From assembly GCA_900469345.1 (NCBI GenBank), contig UBWZ01000010.1, positions 166,794-230,793 on the forward strand: DNA of 64,000 nt. Reading direction: 5' to 3'. Of the stretch, positions 46,701 to 54,101 are shown piece by piece. Positions within the stretch are counted from its first letter, which is position 1. Each line of letters opens with the position of its first letter. A program made the position numbers and the translations under genes. This DNA is from Hyphomicrobiales bacterium. Its GTDB lineage: Bacteria > Pseudomonadota > Alphaproteobacteria > Rhizobiales > Rhizobiaceae. The notes beneath the pieces are model-generated. The model searched no databases. It saw only the letters and a list, made by a program, of their open reading frames with translations, and had not been told where the DNA came from.

Positions 46701-48171
46701 CAAGATCGGCTTGCGGCCCTTCCGTCGCAACATCAGCTACTTCGGCATCGACGCGGACCAGCTTCTCGTCAACCTGCCGTCCATCACCAAGAAGATCTTT
46801 ACCGAGATCGGTCGGCTCTTCGACGCCGGCGATCTGCAACCCCTGCCTTACCGTGCCTTCGGCTACGACGAGATCAGCAGCGCCTTCCGGCTCATGCAGA
46901 ACGCAGGTCACATCGGCAAGATCGTCATCCAGCCGCCGGTCGCGGGTCGTGACAAGGTGACGGTGGCATCGCCTGCGCCCATGCATCTCGACGGCGACGG
47001 CATGTTCCTGGTGGCGGGCGGTATTGGCGGCTTCGGTCTCGTTGCCGCTGACTGGCTGGTCGCCAAGGGCGCACGCCATATCGCGCTTTGCTCGAGGCGG
47101 GGTGTTGCCGATGCCGAAACGTTGGCGGCAATTGCAAAATGGAACGCGCAAGGCGTGACCGTCCTCGTGCGGGCTTGCGACATCACCGATGAAACCGAGG
47201 TTTCGGCGCTGCTGGGCGAACTGCGGGCTGTGGCGCCTCTCAAGGGCGTCATTCATGCCGCCATGGTGCTTGACGATGCGCTGCTGTCCAACCTGACGCC
47301 GGAGCGCAATCGCCCCGTGGTCGAGGTCAAGGTCCGCGGTGCAGAGCTTCTTGATCGCCTGACGGCAGAAGACAAACTCGACGTCTTCCTGCTCTTCTCG
47401 TCAGCGACGACCATGCTCGGCAATCCGGGCCAGGCCAACTACGTCATTGCGAACGGCTATCTCGAGGGCCTTGCCCGCGCCCGGCGCGCGGCCGGCAAGG
47501 CGGGCCTCGCGGTCGGTTTCGGCGCGATCGCCGATACCGGTTTCCTTGCCCGCAACACGGAAGTCAACGAACTGCTCGCCAAGCGTATCGGCAAGACTGC
47601 GATGAAGGCGAGAACCGCGCTCGAACAGGTGGAGCGCTACATGGTCGCCGACGACGGCTCCGTCGACGCTGCCGCGGTAATGATCGCCGAAGTCGATTGG
47701 GCGGCCGTCAAGATGCTGCCGATCTCGCAGGCGTCCATCTTCGAAACGGTGATCCGCTCTGCCGGCAGCCAGCAATCGCAGGCGGAAGGCAACCGGGTCG
47801 ATCTGGAAGAGATGATCATGGGCAAGTCGGCCGATGATGCGCAGAGCCTGCTGCATGCCGTCGTGGCGGCGGAGATCGCCACCATCCTGAGGGTCACCGA
47901 GGACAGCATCACCCCGGAAAAGGTTCTCAAGGACATCGGCCTCGACAGCCTGATGGCCATGGAGCTGGGGATGAGCTTCCAGCAGAAAACAGGTTTCGAT
48001 ATTCCGCTAAGTGGGGTAGGGGAAGATACTACCGTGAGCGATGTCGTAACCCGGTTGCGCGAGCGCGTCACCAAGCGGAACGATGGCGAACAGTCCGTCG
48101 CGCAGGACGAAGTCATCGACCGGCTGGTGAAGAGCCACTCGACGCCGCAGCAGAAAGCAGCCGCACAGTGA
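40738..48171 (+). CDS. rkpA: Highly reducing type I polyketide synthase RkpA
   Basis: 2477 residues, near the size of Sinorhizobium RkpA. Domains in order: ketosynthase 1-430 (Cys171 in DTACSSS, His306, His344); acyltransferase about 520-800 (GHSVGE, Ser616; an FHH motif suits malonyl-CoA); dehydratase about 880-1150 (His921 in HVVDGRAILP); a methyltransferase-like but degenerate part about 1200-1560; enoylreductase about 1750-2060 (HGAAGGVGLAAL); ketoreductase about 2080-2260 (AGGIGGFG and YVIANGY); acyl carrier about 2370-2440 (Ser2404 in GLDSLMAMEL). No thioesterase. It should build a saturated chain by repeated use. rkp genes are needed for K-antigen surface polysaccharide in Sinorhizobium. 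The stop overlaps rkpG. Confidence 0.93.
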   Translation: MTIEIIGRACVAPGANSIEELQTVLSKGQCTVTQVPHERWDPARFWHPVPGTPGKTYSFAAGIVDSIYDFDPAAFGLSQREAMQMDPQQRLLLTLVWRALEDAGLPVSSLAKEKVGVYVGASSLDSGNLSVEDPASGSPYFMTGNTLSIVSNRISHVFGLNGPSMTIDTACSSSLVALDQAVRGLERGDIDTAIVGGVNLLVHPLSFVGFAQARMLSPEGLCRAYDTNGHGYVRAEGGAAIILRRSDRARQEGDRSYARIHATGVNSSGRTNGISLPSREAQAELLRSIYLGNSIDVNRVAFIEGHGTGTRVGDPAEVWAIGSIIGRNRRAPLPIGSIKSNIGHTEPVSGLFGLLKAMIALEENYLPPTLHIEKTNEDIDFTGLNVRVNTAAIKLLPGKEPRLAGVNSFGFGGTNAHVVIGDPEPAVQTEALAKGEGGLFLASAHTATALRSLLVEYKSLLERTEADKARQLIAATTSNRDPMRYRFAVDAKDPQSVLTAVDAYLSAGSSQGEAGEAPSQAGKIAFVFSGNGAQWAGMAVDAYRESRHFRQCFQSFSALFEYHLGEKLTDLLTATDLSLRLADTKIAQPLLFAIQAALSDCLSARGIRPDVVFGHSVGELAAAYAAKTLTAAEAVAIVAKRSKSQDLIAGKGKMAAVVLSEDAAMAFAKAHGLDEIGVAAINAPSSVTISGPVEQIQAFKDAARKSQIVAHILDINYPFHHPIIDSARDSFLSDLPTIEPKSGACTFVSTVTGDVYDGQGLDSDYWWRNVRDPVLFKSAAAKAVELGCNLFIEISPRPILSNYVTEVAKSMSQPAVVIGTLQREAVGGSYDPVARSFARAVASGAAPASARQSVRRNAAIQLPALPLEPVSLKMPGTSDEVDIFGRDRKNPYTLLGWRSDPKATHWKNHVDAMLFPDLAEHVVDGRAILPGSGFVEIALTAAQAHLETDEVELSNMEIVRPLELREDRMLELSTVLSAETGDIEIRSRERLSNDDWTVHAIARCRKSIDEDGSRQVWRAAEGGGETMDAAQVYETAERFGLQYGPRFRLLTKAVSFGHNAVQVELKPAQAPVHPYVRFNFNPFSVDAVFHGLVALFDKLSGNEAGSPYIPVRFGSVRVSGRGAAISKAVIEIERFSGFSIKVNFRMFDADGHQVASFNDCRFRRTSLRRHHGLDALAFHFDTVPAFLQHAGRRPVAIDTGILAASDRETGSDTASLMIDAAVYRAAHEIGLALANQDGQVTPQSFVGDKGFRSFLASCLFILEDAGIAMPDNDGWRLPLEFSFPPVAQLVAEIYKEDSGRVAEAVLVNNAHRDALEQLSRVSLHPDAQVEAIRNSSEATIDHVLTHAPLAQRKAVFVHDAVAEICAANPARVRLILEAGATSVSVSNRLASLAADQRAMLVIVEPRENLRRTLELAFEQHTHVTVIEPAKLSSLSSVDLVVMAGLASQQLLTSGEQFRSAMRAFARAGTSLVFADRAPSAFSDFVFGLSEEWFAASQSAEFPVGQLGTPQQVADLLRDLGFADPRVEEKDFAEGRLVVAAARAEAQPLEASATPSRNLLVLAEQPVSVPAGDDVVALPLESGDEEISAAIAGLADGPARILYVAERIGQRDSSELSQLRLQRFKLLAETLSRRPALADRGRSRILIIAPGGSPLCGEAADPANAGLWTFTRVLQNEYDSIDIHLLDAEPTTDGIRGLAEAILDNQDANREWLMRDGALCELRAASGPFSSRATETETYDAATIRQLATGRVDSIIWQRCDRPVALDGEVVIAVEAAGLNFRDVMWAMGLLPEEALEDGFAGATIGMELAGTVVQVGAGVTDLAPGDRVMGIGPAAFSTHVRVRRDGVTKFPESLDFAGASTVPVAFLTAYYAMVHLGHVEPGETILIHGAAGGVGLAALQIAKLKGAVVIATAGTVEKRRFLEAMGADHVFDSRSLDFVTRVRGVTGGEGVDLVLNSLFSEAMERSLELVKPFGRFLELGKRDYYSDRKIGLRPFRRNISYFGIDADQLLVNLPSITKKIFTEIGRLFDAGDLQPLPYRAFGYDEISSAFRLMQNAGHIGKIVIQPPVAGRDKVTVASPAPMHLDGDGMFLVAGGIGGFGLVAADWLVAKGARHIALCSRRGVADAETLAAIAKWNAQGVTVLVRACDITDETEVSALLGELRAVAPLKGVIHAAMVLDDALLSNLTPERNRPVVEVKVRGAELLDRLTAEDKLDVFLLFSSATTMLGNPGQANYVIANGYLEGLARARRAAGKAGLAVGFGAIADTGFLARNTEVNELLAKRIGKTAMKARTALEQVERYMVADDGSVDAAAVMIAEVDWAAVKMLPISQASIFETVIRSAGSQQSQAEGNRVDLEEMIMGKSADDAQSLLHAVVAAEIATILRVTEDSITPEKVLKDIGLDSLMAMELGMSFQQKTGFDIPLSGVGEDTTVSDVVTRLRERVTKRNDGEQSVAQDEVIDRLVKSHSTPQQKAAAQ

Positions 48172-49601
48172 ACAAGCACGATCCGCAAGGCACCAACTCT
48201 TCCAAGCCGGCCTTGGAAGGGCGAGATGGCTTTCTTGATCAGATGCGGCAGGCAAAGGAAAATGCCGGCCGCAACAGGACGGCCCGGCTGGAGCGCCAGC
48301 CGCAGCCGGCTGCACGTCAGCCGTTGCGCTTCGACGCGCTTCCCGAGTACCAGCGGGTGGAAGCGCAGCGGAAGATCGGCGCAGTGATCGGAGTCGACAA
48401 TCCCTTCTACCGGTCGCACGACGAGGCCGCCGGCGCGACCACCGTCATGGGCGGCAAGACCTTCGCGAATTTCGCCTCCTATGACTATCTGGGCACCAAC
48501 ACCGACCCGAAAGTTCTCGACCGGGCCAAGGCTGCCATCGACCAGTTCGGAATTTCGGCGTCGGCAAGCCGTCTCGTCGCGGGCGAGCGCCCGGTGCATA
48601 GCGCGCTCGAAGGGGCTCTGGCCGATGTCTACGGCGTCGACGCTGCGGTCTGCTTCGTCAGCGGCTACCTGACAAACGTCGCCGCGATCAGTTGCCTGGT
48701 CGGCCCTCAGGATCTCGTCGTCCACGATGAATTCATCCACAACAGTGCGCTCGCCGGCATCAAGCAGTCGGGAGCGACACGCCGCTTTTTCCGTCACAAC
48801 GACGTGGAAAATCTCGACGCCGTTCTGAGGACGCTCGAGGGCAACTTCCGGCGCGTGCTGGTGATCGTCGAAGGCGTCTACTCCATGGACGGCGATATCG
48901 CCGACCTGCCGGCTCTTCTCGATCTGCGGGAACGCCACGGATTCTGGCTTATGGTGGACGAGGCACACGCGCTCGGCGTGCTGGGCGCGACCGGCCGGGG
49001 CAGTTTTGAGCATTTCGGCATCGACCCCCGCGAGATCGACATCTGGATGGGCACGCTGTCGAAAACCACGTCGAGCTGCGGCGGCTATGTCGCGGGCAGC
49101 CAGGCGCTTGCCGACATCCTGAAGGCCGACGCCGGCGGCTTCGTCTACAGCGTTGGCCTCGCGCCCGTTCTGGCGGCAGCGGCCACCGCCGGCCTCGAGA
49201 TCCTGCGCGAGCAACCGGAACGGACCGAGCGGCTTCACCGCAACGGTTCGCTGTTTCTCGAATGCGCCAAGCAGGAGAAATTGGACACGGGTCTGAGCCT
49301 CGGATTTTCCGTCGTTCCCGTTCTCGTTGGCGACTCGCTGAGGGCGGTACAACTGTCCAATGAACTTCTCGAAGAGGGCGTCAACGCTCTTCCGATCATC
49401 CACCCTGCGGTGCCGGAAGGCATGGCGCGGCTGCGCTTCTTCATCACCTGCGATCACACCGAGGAACAGATCCGCCATGCGGTCGACGTAACGGCGCGGC
49501 GCCTGCGGGCCCTTGAGGAGCGCAAGTTCGGCCTTGGGTCGCTCAGCCTCGAGCAGATGGTCCAGATTTCGCCCCTGCTGCAGGCAGGCGAAAAGACCTG
49601 A
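48168..49601 (+). CDS. rkpG: Alpha-oxoamine synthase RkpG (PLP-dependent)
   Basis: 477 residues of the family of serine palmitoyltransferase, ALA synthase and AONS. An ~85-residue N-terminal extension precedes the core YDYLGTNTDPKVLDRA. Motifs: VDEAHALGVLGATG for the PLP Asp, and GTLSKTTSSCGGYVAG with PLP Lys299. It would condense an amino acid with an acyl thioester, freeing CO2. The GTG start overlaps the rkpA stop by 4 bases, so it most likely takes the chain from the RkpA carrier domain, which has no thioesterase. Confidence 0.93.
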   Translation: MNKHDPQGTNSSKPALEGRDGFLDQMRQAKENAGRNRTARLERQPQPAARQPLRFDALPEYQRVEAQRKIGAVIGVDNPFYRSHDEAAGATTVMGGKTFANFASYDYLGTNTDPKVLDRAKAAIDQFGISASASRLVAGERPVHSALEGALADVYGVDAAVCFVSGYLTNVAAISCLVGPQDLVVHDEFIHNSALAGIKQSGATRRFFRHNDVENLDAVLRTLEGNFRRVLVIVEGVYSMDGDIADLPALLDLRERHGFWLMVDEAHALGVLGATGRGSFEHFGIDPREIDIWMGTLSKTTSSCGGYVAGSQALADILKADAGGFVYSVGLAPVLAAAATAGLEILREQPERTERLHRNGSLFLECAKQEKLDTGLSLGFSVVPVLVGDSLRAVQLSNELLEEGVNALPIIHPAVPEGMARLRFFITCDHTEEQIRHAVDVTARRLRALEERKFGLGSLSLEQMVQISPLLQAGEKT

Positions 49602-49618
49602 ACACGGGAGCTGGGCGC

Positions 49619-50407
49619 TTGCACGTCATCGTCACGGGAGGGTCGAGCGGCATCGGTCTGGAGGTGGCGAGGCTTTACGTGCGCAACGGTGCCTCCGTGT
49701 CCATCATCGCTCGCGACGAACGACGACTGCTGGCCGCATGCCGCGATCTTGAGGCAAGCGCTGCGGGCGCAGCCGGACGCGTCGGCAGTGCAACGGCGGA
49801 CGTCGGGGTCGAACACGACATCAGCGCCGCGATTGCTGTTCGCGAATCCGAATTCGGCGCCTGCGATATCCTCGTCGCCTCTGCCGGCGTGGTCGAGCCT
49901 GCCCCGTTCGACGGGCAGGACGCCGCCATGTTCGCCGCCCAGATCGAGACCAACCTCTTCGGCACGATAAACAGCGTCCGCGCGGTCTATAGTGGCATGA
50001 AGGAGCGCCGCTCCGGCACGGTCATGATCATTTCGTCCGGGGCAGCACTGATCGGCATTCACGGCTACAGCGCCTATTGCGCTTCCAAGTCGGCTTTGAT
50101 CGGCTTTGCCGAGGCGCTTCGCATGGAGGCCATGCCGGTGGGGGTCGGCATCTCACTCTGCTTTCCGCCCGACACCCTGACGCCGCAGTTCGAGCAGGAG
50201 CTTCCGAAGCGGTCGCCGCAGGCCCGCCGCCTGATGGGCGCAGCACCCGCCTGGCGGGCTGACGCGGTGGCGGCAAAAATTGTCAGGGCAATCGAGCGCC
50301 GCCGGGCGAAGACCTATTTCGGGTTTTCGCTGACGGCGCTTGGCTGGTTCGGTCCGCTCATCAAGCCCGTATTGTTCTGGTGGTCTGCGCGGACGCCGGC
50401 GCGCTGA
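49619..50407 (+). CDS. rkpH: Short-chain reductase RkpH
   Basis: 262 residues, classical SDR: VTGGSSGIGLEVARLY for NADP, catalytic Ser in IISSGAALIG and YCASK. The long helix after the active site and the C-terminal LTALGWFGPLIKPVLFWW hydrophobic end resemble 3-ketosphinganine reductase. It should reduce the keto group left by RkpG. Starts with TTG at 49619, after GGGAG, 17 bases from rkpG. Last gene of the operon; rkpI and rkpJ of Sinorhizobium are not found after it. Confidence 0.9.
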   Translation: MHVIVTGGSSGIGLEVARLYVRNGASVSIIARDERRLLAACRDLEASAAGAAGRVGSATADVGVEHDISAAIAVRESEFGACDILVASAGVVEPAPFDGQDAAMFAAQIETNLFGTINSVRAVYSGMKERRSGTVMIISSGAALIGIHGYSAYCASKSALIGFAEALRMEAMPVGVGISLCFPPDTLTPQFEQELPKRSPQARRLMGAAPAWRADAVAAKIVRAIERRRAKTYFGFSLTALGWFGPLIKPVLFWWSARTPAR

Positions 50408-50415
50408 CGGCTTGG

Positions 50416-51204
50416 CTAAAGGAAGCGGGTCTGGCCGCCGTCAATCTTCAGCACGGTGAGTTTTCCGGTATAGAAGGCGCCCGTGTCGATCCCGATCCGA
50501 CCGGGTCCAAGATCGGGGGCAGGCTTCGGCGAGTGCCCGTGGATGACCATCAGCGGCAGTTTTGGTCCTTCCGCCAGAAACGGTTCCCGGATCCACATCA
50601 TGTCTTCTTCTGTCTGCCGCTCCAGAGCGATGCCTGGGCGAATGCCGGCGTGGACGAACAGGTACTGTCCGATCTTCAGGCTGATCGGCAGATTATCGAG
50701 GAACAGCCTGTGGCTCGCGGGAATGGCCTCGACGAGAATGTCTCGCAGCTTTGTGTTACGCCCGCGCTGGCGCAGGCCGACATGGTGGATATCGATCCCG
50801 TACGACATCAGCGTCTGCTCGCCACCGAGCGCCAGCCACTCCAGGTGGCCGTCCGGTTGTGCAATGAACTTGCTGAACAGCTCGTCGTGATTGCCGCAAA
50901 GCGCCACCCGCTTCAGACCGAGTTCGCTCGGCTTCGAGAGATGCTCGATCACCTGCGACGAGGCCGCGCCGCGATCGATGTAATCGCCGAGCAGAACGAC
51001 CGGGCCCGGTTGGCCGCTGACCTCGATGTCCGTCACGATCTTCTCTTCGGCGCGCTTCAGCTGGTCCATGCAGCCATGGACGTCGCCGATCGCGTAGATC
51101 GGGTAGCCCGGCAGATTGTCGCCAAGGTCGATCCGGCGGCGCAACGACGGTTGGGCCGGTGCCGGACGGGGTCGGGAGAGCCAGGTGATCAATTTACGCA
51201 TCAT
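50416..51204 (-). CDS. PPP-type metallophosphoesterase (Ser/Thr phosphatase-like)
   Basis: 262 residues. The phosphoprotein phosphatase motifs are all seen: YAIGDVHGCMDQL, LLGDYIDRGAAS, ALCGNHDE, and later HAGIRPG and VIHGHSP. Bacterial members act on phosphoproteins or nucleotides. It is convergent with rkpH (9 bases apart) and not in its operon. Two ATG codons in a row mark the start. The dyad TTAACA-CAC-TGTTAA lies 47 bases upstream. Target unknown. Confidence 0.88.
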   Translation of the reverse strand: MMRKLITWLSRPRPAPAQPSLRRRIDLGDNLPGYPIYAIGDVHGCMDQLKRAEEKIVTDIEVSGQPGPVVLLGDYIDRGAASSQVIEHLSKPSELGLKRVALCGNHDELFSKFIAQPDGHLEWLALGGEQTLMSYGIDIHHVGLRQRGRNTKLRDILVEAIPASHRLFLDNLPISLKIGQYLFVHAGIRPGIALERQTEEDMMWIREPFLAEGPKLPLMVIHGHSPKPAPDLGPGRIGIDTGAFYTGKLTVLKIDGGQTRFL

Positions 51205-51250
51205 GCCGCCGCTTACGCCAGATTAACGAGCTGACCATGGAAAGTCGGCG

Positions 51251-51265
51251 TTAACACACTGTTAA
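51251..51265. promoter_or_regulatory. Dyad before the phosphatase gene
   Basis: TTAACA, CAC, TGTTAA: perfect six-base arms with three-base spacer, 47 bases upstream of the start at 51204. A candidate operator or part of the promoter. Confidence 0.4.
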
Positions 51266-51300
51266 AATAAAAGCCTTGATGCCGGCATGGAATGCCCGGC

Positions 51301-51397
51301 CGAATCAGGGCCATCGTTCCAATGCGGCAGCCCTGACGACATCTGTCTTGCGACGACGCCGCATCCCCTGCAAGTCGAATCAGGGCTAATCGTTCCA
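51301..51397 (+). repeat. Imperfect direct repeat, two copies
   Basis: CGAATCAGGGC followed by ATCGTTCCA occurs at 51301-51321 (one base between) and 51376-51397 (two bases between). The start-to-start distance is 75 bases. Only two copies are present. Confidence 0.5.
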
Positions 51398-51726
51398 CGA
51401 TGGCGTCGGCGCGGTGGATACGGACGCCAACACCTGGTTCTAAGCCTCGTGCCAAGCGTGAAGCTGCAAGGGTAATGCCCTGTGCGAAAAGGGAAATCAA
51501 ACGCCTTGCCGGCGATTGTCCCCCGATCTTCAGGGAAGTCCCTAGCGGCCCTGTCTCGACACGACCGGGACGAATGCAGCGTTGCCCGCCATGGCGGGAC
51601 AGCGTCGATTGCGAGCTGCCCCTTAAGCGCGTGCCTGGGACGCTCGACGAAGCCTTCCCGTTGAAGAAAGCGACCTCAGAGCAGGCTCGCGGCCTCTCCG
51701 ATCTTGAACCTGCAGCAAGCAGGCAG

Positions 51727-52320
51727 TCAGATCTGGTTCCAGTACAGGGGATTTACGGTCGACTGGATCATGACCCAGCGAAGATCCGTATCGCGCCAGT
51801 TGCGGATCGCATTGGTCCTGTTGTCGAGAACAAGATCGCCCTTGCTCGTGCTGATCACCAGGACTGCGTGGCCATTGTTGTTCGGCGTGTAGGTGACGGC
51901 CATGCGCAGGGCGTTCGGCGACCAGCCGAGTTCAATCAGCCGGCGGCGCTTCGTCAGGGCGAAATCCTCGCAGTCTCCCGCGGCAACGTCGGCCTGCCAT
52001 TCGTCGTCGCCGTCATTGTCATAGCGCGGCTCGATCGACCGGTTGACCTGCGCGTTGACCTGCCGCAGCTGCCGCATCAGGTCGCCGGTCAGGCTGACGC
52101 TCGGATCGCCATGGGCATCGGCGCAATCGGCGGCATTCGCGACGCAGAATTTCACGAAAGCGAAAGGCGCCAGGGTCGGTTTCTGAACAACGATGCTCTC
52201 GGGCCGCAGATGCGTTGGGCCGGCCAGACCCGTCGGGCCGACAGCGTTGGCGCCGGTTGCTGCAAGGCAGACGGAGGCTGCGGCAAGTATGGCAAAGACG
52301 GATTTCTTGATCATCGACAT
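51727..52320 (-). CDS. Transglutaminase-like cysteine peptidase (BTLCP/LapG family), secreted
   Basis: 197 residues with a signal peptide (KKSVFAILAAASVCLAATGANA). The triad is Cys in GDCEDFALTKRR, His in GHAVLVIST and Asp in LVLDNRT, as in LapG, a periplasmic protease that releases a surface adhesin under control of a cyclic di-GMP receptor. No LapD or large adhesin gene is seen here. Start ATG 52320 (AAGG upstream) or 52314. Just upstream, divergent, begins polysaccharide locus B. Confidence 0.85.
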   Translation of the reverse strand: MSMIKKSVFAILAAASVCLAATGANAVGPTGLAGPTHLRPESIVVQKPTLAPFAFVKFCVANAADCADAHGDPSVSLTGDLMRQLRQVNAQVNRSIEPRYDNDGDDEWQADVAAGDCEDFALTKRRRLIELGWSPNALRMAVTYTPNNNGHAVLVISTSKGDLVLDNRTNAIRNWRDTDLRWVMIQSTVNPLYWNQI

Positions 52321-52420
52321 GCGCCTTGTTCGTTGTGCTTGAGCCGTTGTTCCGGCCTCTGCACATCGTTCTACGCGACGATCCATTGCATTCGCTTACG
52401 TCGAAACCTTCAATTTTAAC

Positions 52421-52605
52421 GAACGTGAGTTTTTTCCATAAATCCCGGCACGTCGGTAGCTTGGGTGCAATACATTATTGATCAAAGACATTTAACGGTG
52501 AAAAACTATAGAGTGTATTTGTGATATTCACTATGGATGTGGACTGAAACGGCAATCTGTAGGAAAGGTGATGAGACAATTGCTGGTGTGAGCTAAGGAT
52601 ATAGC
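52421..52605. promoter_or_regulatory. AT-rich leader of polysaccharide locus B
   Basis: An AT-rich stretch, unlike the surroundings, before the Wzy-like gene. It has many T-A steps, the kind of DNA bound by H-NS-like or MucR-type proteins. The gap between the Wzy and Wza genes (53974-54101) and that at 55296-55435 are similar. Confidence 0.4.
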
Positions 52606-53973
52606 GTGAAATTGAAGTTTACCGCCGTTTGCTGTTTCATTCTGTCGTTTGCATTGGTGCTTTTCAGCGACGGCGGTGTCTATCCGCTTTCTCTCTCGCT
52701 CGCGGTTTTGCTTATGGCAGTATCGGTCGTCTGCGCAGGTTTTCGTGGCGGTCTGCATCCGGGCACCACGGGTCTCTTCGTCGCGGCGCTGTTCTTGTGG
52801 TTTGCCCTCACGGGCTGGATTGTGATCCAGGCCATGCCTTTGCCCGCTGACGGTCTCGGCAACCCAGCATGGGCGGTCGTCAGGGAGGCCGGCATTTCCG
52901 TCTCGCCCAGCATTGCCGTCGTTCCCGGTGACGCCGTCTTCGCGATCCTTCCGATCAATCTGTCCTTCATGACCTTCCTTGCCTCGCTTCTCCTGTTTCG
53001 TACCGACCAGCAGGTGCAGAGGGCGCTGCAGATCTGGGGCACATGCGGCGCAGCATTCGCTATGTTCGCCATTCTGCAGGCGATCTTCTTCCCGACCGCG
53101 TTGATGTTTGGCGCCAAGCAATCCTACTTCGGAAGCCTTACGGCGCCCTTCGTCAACCGTAACACCGCGGCAACGTTTTATGGCCTGATGCTCGCTTCGC
53201 TGATTGTCAGCTATGCCATGGCTGCGGCCCGAAACGGTCCCGCGTCGCAAGTTCAGATCTGGTTGGGTCTGCCGGCCAAATGGGTATTCGCCTCGATGGC
53301 GCTTATCGTCGCCATCGCCTTGGCGTTGACCCAGTCGCGCGGCGGTGCTCTCGCCGCGACTGCCGGATGCGGCGTGCTGGCCGTCGTCCTCGTCGTTCAG
53401 GCCTGGGGCCGCGCCCGCCGGCACCGATACGGGCGGGATCTCACCCGCTGGCGGGCGGTTCTGCTGATCGTTGCCGCGGGCGCACTGGTTGTCGTGGCTG
53501 GCAGTTTTCTGTTCGGACGCGCGGCGATCCGCACGGAGCGCCAGGGCTTGGATGACACCCGTCTCTGCGTGGCGCGCAGCGTATTGCCCGCCATCGCGGA
53601 CAACTGGGGTGCCGGCACCGGCCCGTCTTCGTTTCGATACTATTTTCCGGCCTACCGCAGCGCAGAGTGCGGGCTTCAGGGCACCTGGTACCGGGCTCAC
53701 AATTTCTACGTAGAGACGATTCTTGCTCTCGGCAGCATCGCGGCGCTGTTTGCCTTCGTCTTCGCCTACGGCGTGATCATCATGGTCTTGTTGACCGGCC
53801 TGAGGCGGCGAAGGCGAAAGAAGCCCCTGATATGGGGCGGCATCGCTGCCCTCGTTATCGCAACGATACACTCATTTACTGATTTCTCTCTGCAAATACC
53901 CGGATTTAGTATGCAACTAGCTTTTCTGATTGCTGCTTCTTCGACAATATCCACGAACAATCGGCTAACATGA
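52606..53973 (+). CDS. O-antigen ligase/Wzy-like polymerase (locus B)
   Basis: 455 residues, about 11 helices, with the O-antigen ligase core: FVNRNTAATFYGLMLAS and TQSRGGALAATAG, a large periplasmic loop, then NWGAGTGPSSFRYYFPAYRS and RAHNFYVETILALG with His, typical of Wzy_C proteins. It would join repeat units in the periplasm. GTG start at 52606 after AAGGA. First gene of locus B. It differs clearly from the polymerase of locus A, so a second polymer is likely. Confidence 0.87.
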   Translation: MKLKFTAVCCFILSFALVLFSDGGVYPLSLSLAVLLMAVSVVCAGFRGGLHPGTTGLFVAALFLWFALTGWIVIQAMPLPADGLGNPAWAVVREAGISVSPSIAVVPGDAVFAILPINLSFMTFLASLLLFRTDQQVQRALQIWGTCGAAFAMFAILQAIFFPTALMFGAKQSYFGSLTAPFVNRNTAATFYGLMLASLIVSYAMAAARNGPASQVQIWLGLPAKWVFASMALIVAIALALTQSRGGALAATAGCGVLAVVLVVQAWGRARRHRYGRDLTRWRAVLLIVAAGALVVVAGSFLFGRAAIRTERQGLDDTRLCVARSVLPAIADNWGAGTGPSSFRYYFPAYRSAECGLQGTWYRAHNFYVETILALGSIAALFAFVFAYGVIIMVLLTGLRRRRRKKPLIWGGIAALVIATIHSFTDFSLQIPGFSMQLAFLIAASSTISTNNRLT

Positions 53974-54101
53974 TGTAAAAAGCCGATGTGTGTTGTGCCT
54001 ATGCGACATTGCCGAATAAACATCGATGCAAATTAACTTAGTAAAAGAAAAACACTAGATGAAACAAAAAATTGAATCTATATGATCGCTGTGGGGTATT
54101 A

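Larger units (their letters stand above)
51205..51726. other. Gene-poor 522-base region
   Basis: I find no convincing gene here: the open frames lack ribosome sites and look like shadows. Seen are a perfect dyad (51251-51265) and an imperfect direct repeat of about 21 bases at 51301 and 51376. It might hold a small RNA, a decayed gene or just two promoters. Confidence 0.5.

Noticed and set aside
47637..49478. 613-residue open frame opposite rkpA and rkpG
   Set aside because: Covers two coupled genes on the other strand; composition is typical of a shadow.
40738..49601. Siderophore or antibiotic PKS/NRPS cluster
   Set aside because: No adenylation or condensation domain, no transporter or tailoring genes; size and order match rkpAG.
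51301..51397. Possible CRISPR-like repeat
   Set aside because: Only two imperfect copies, no array and no cas genes in the window.
51400..52419. 339-residue open frame on the plus strand over the LapG-like gene
   Set aside because: The minus-strand frame has a signal peptide and full catalytic triad; this one has neither ribosome site nor motif.
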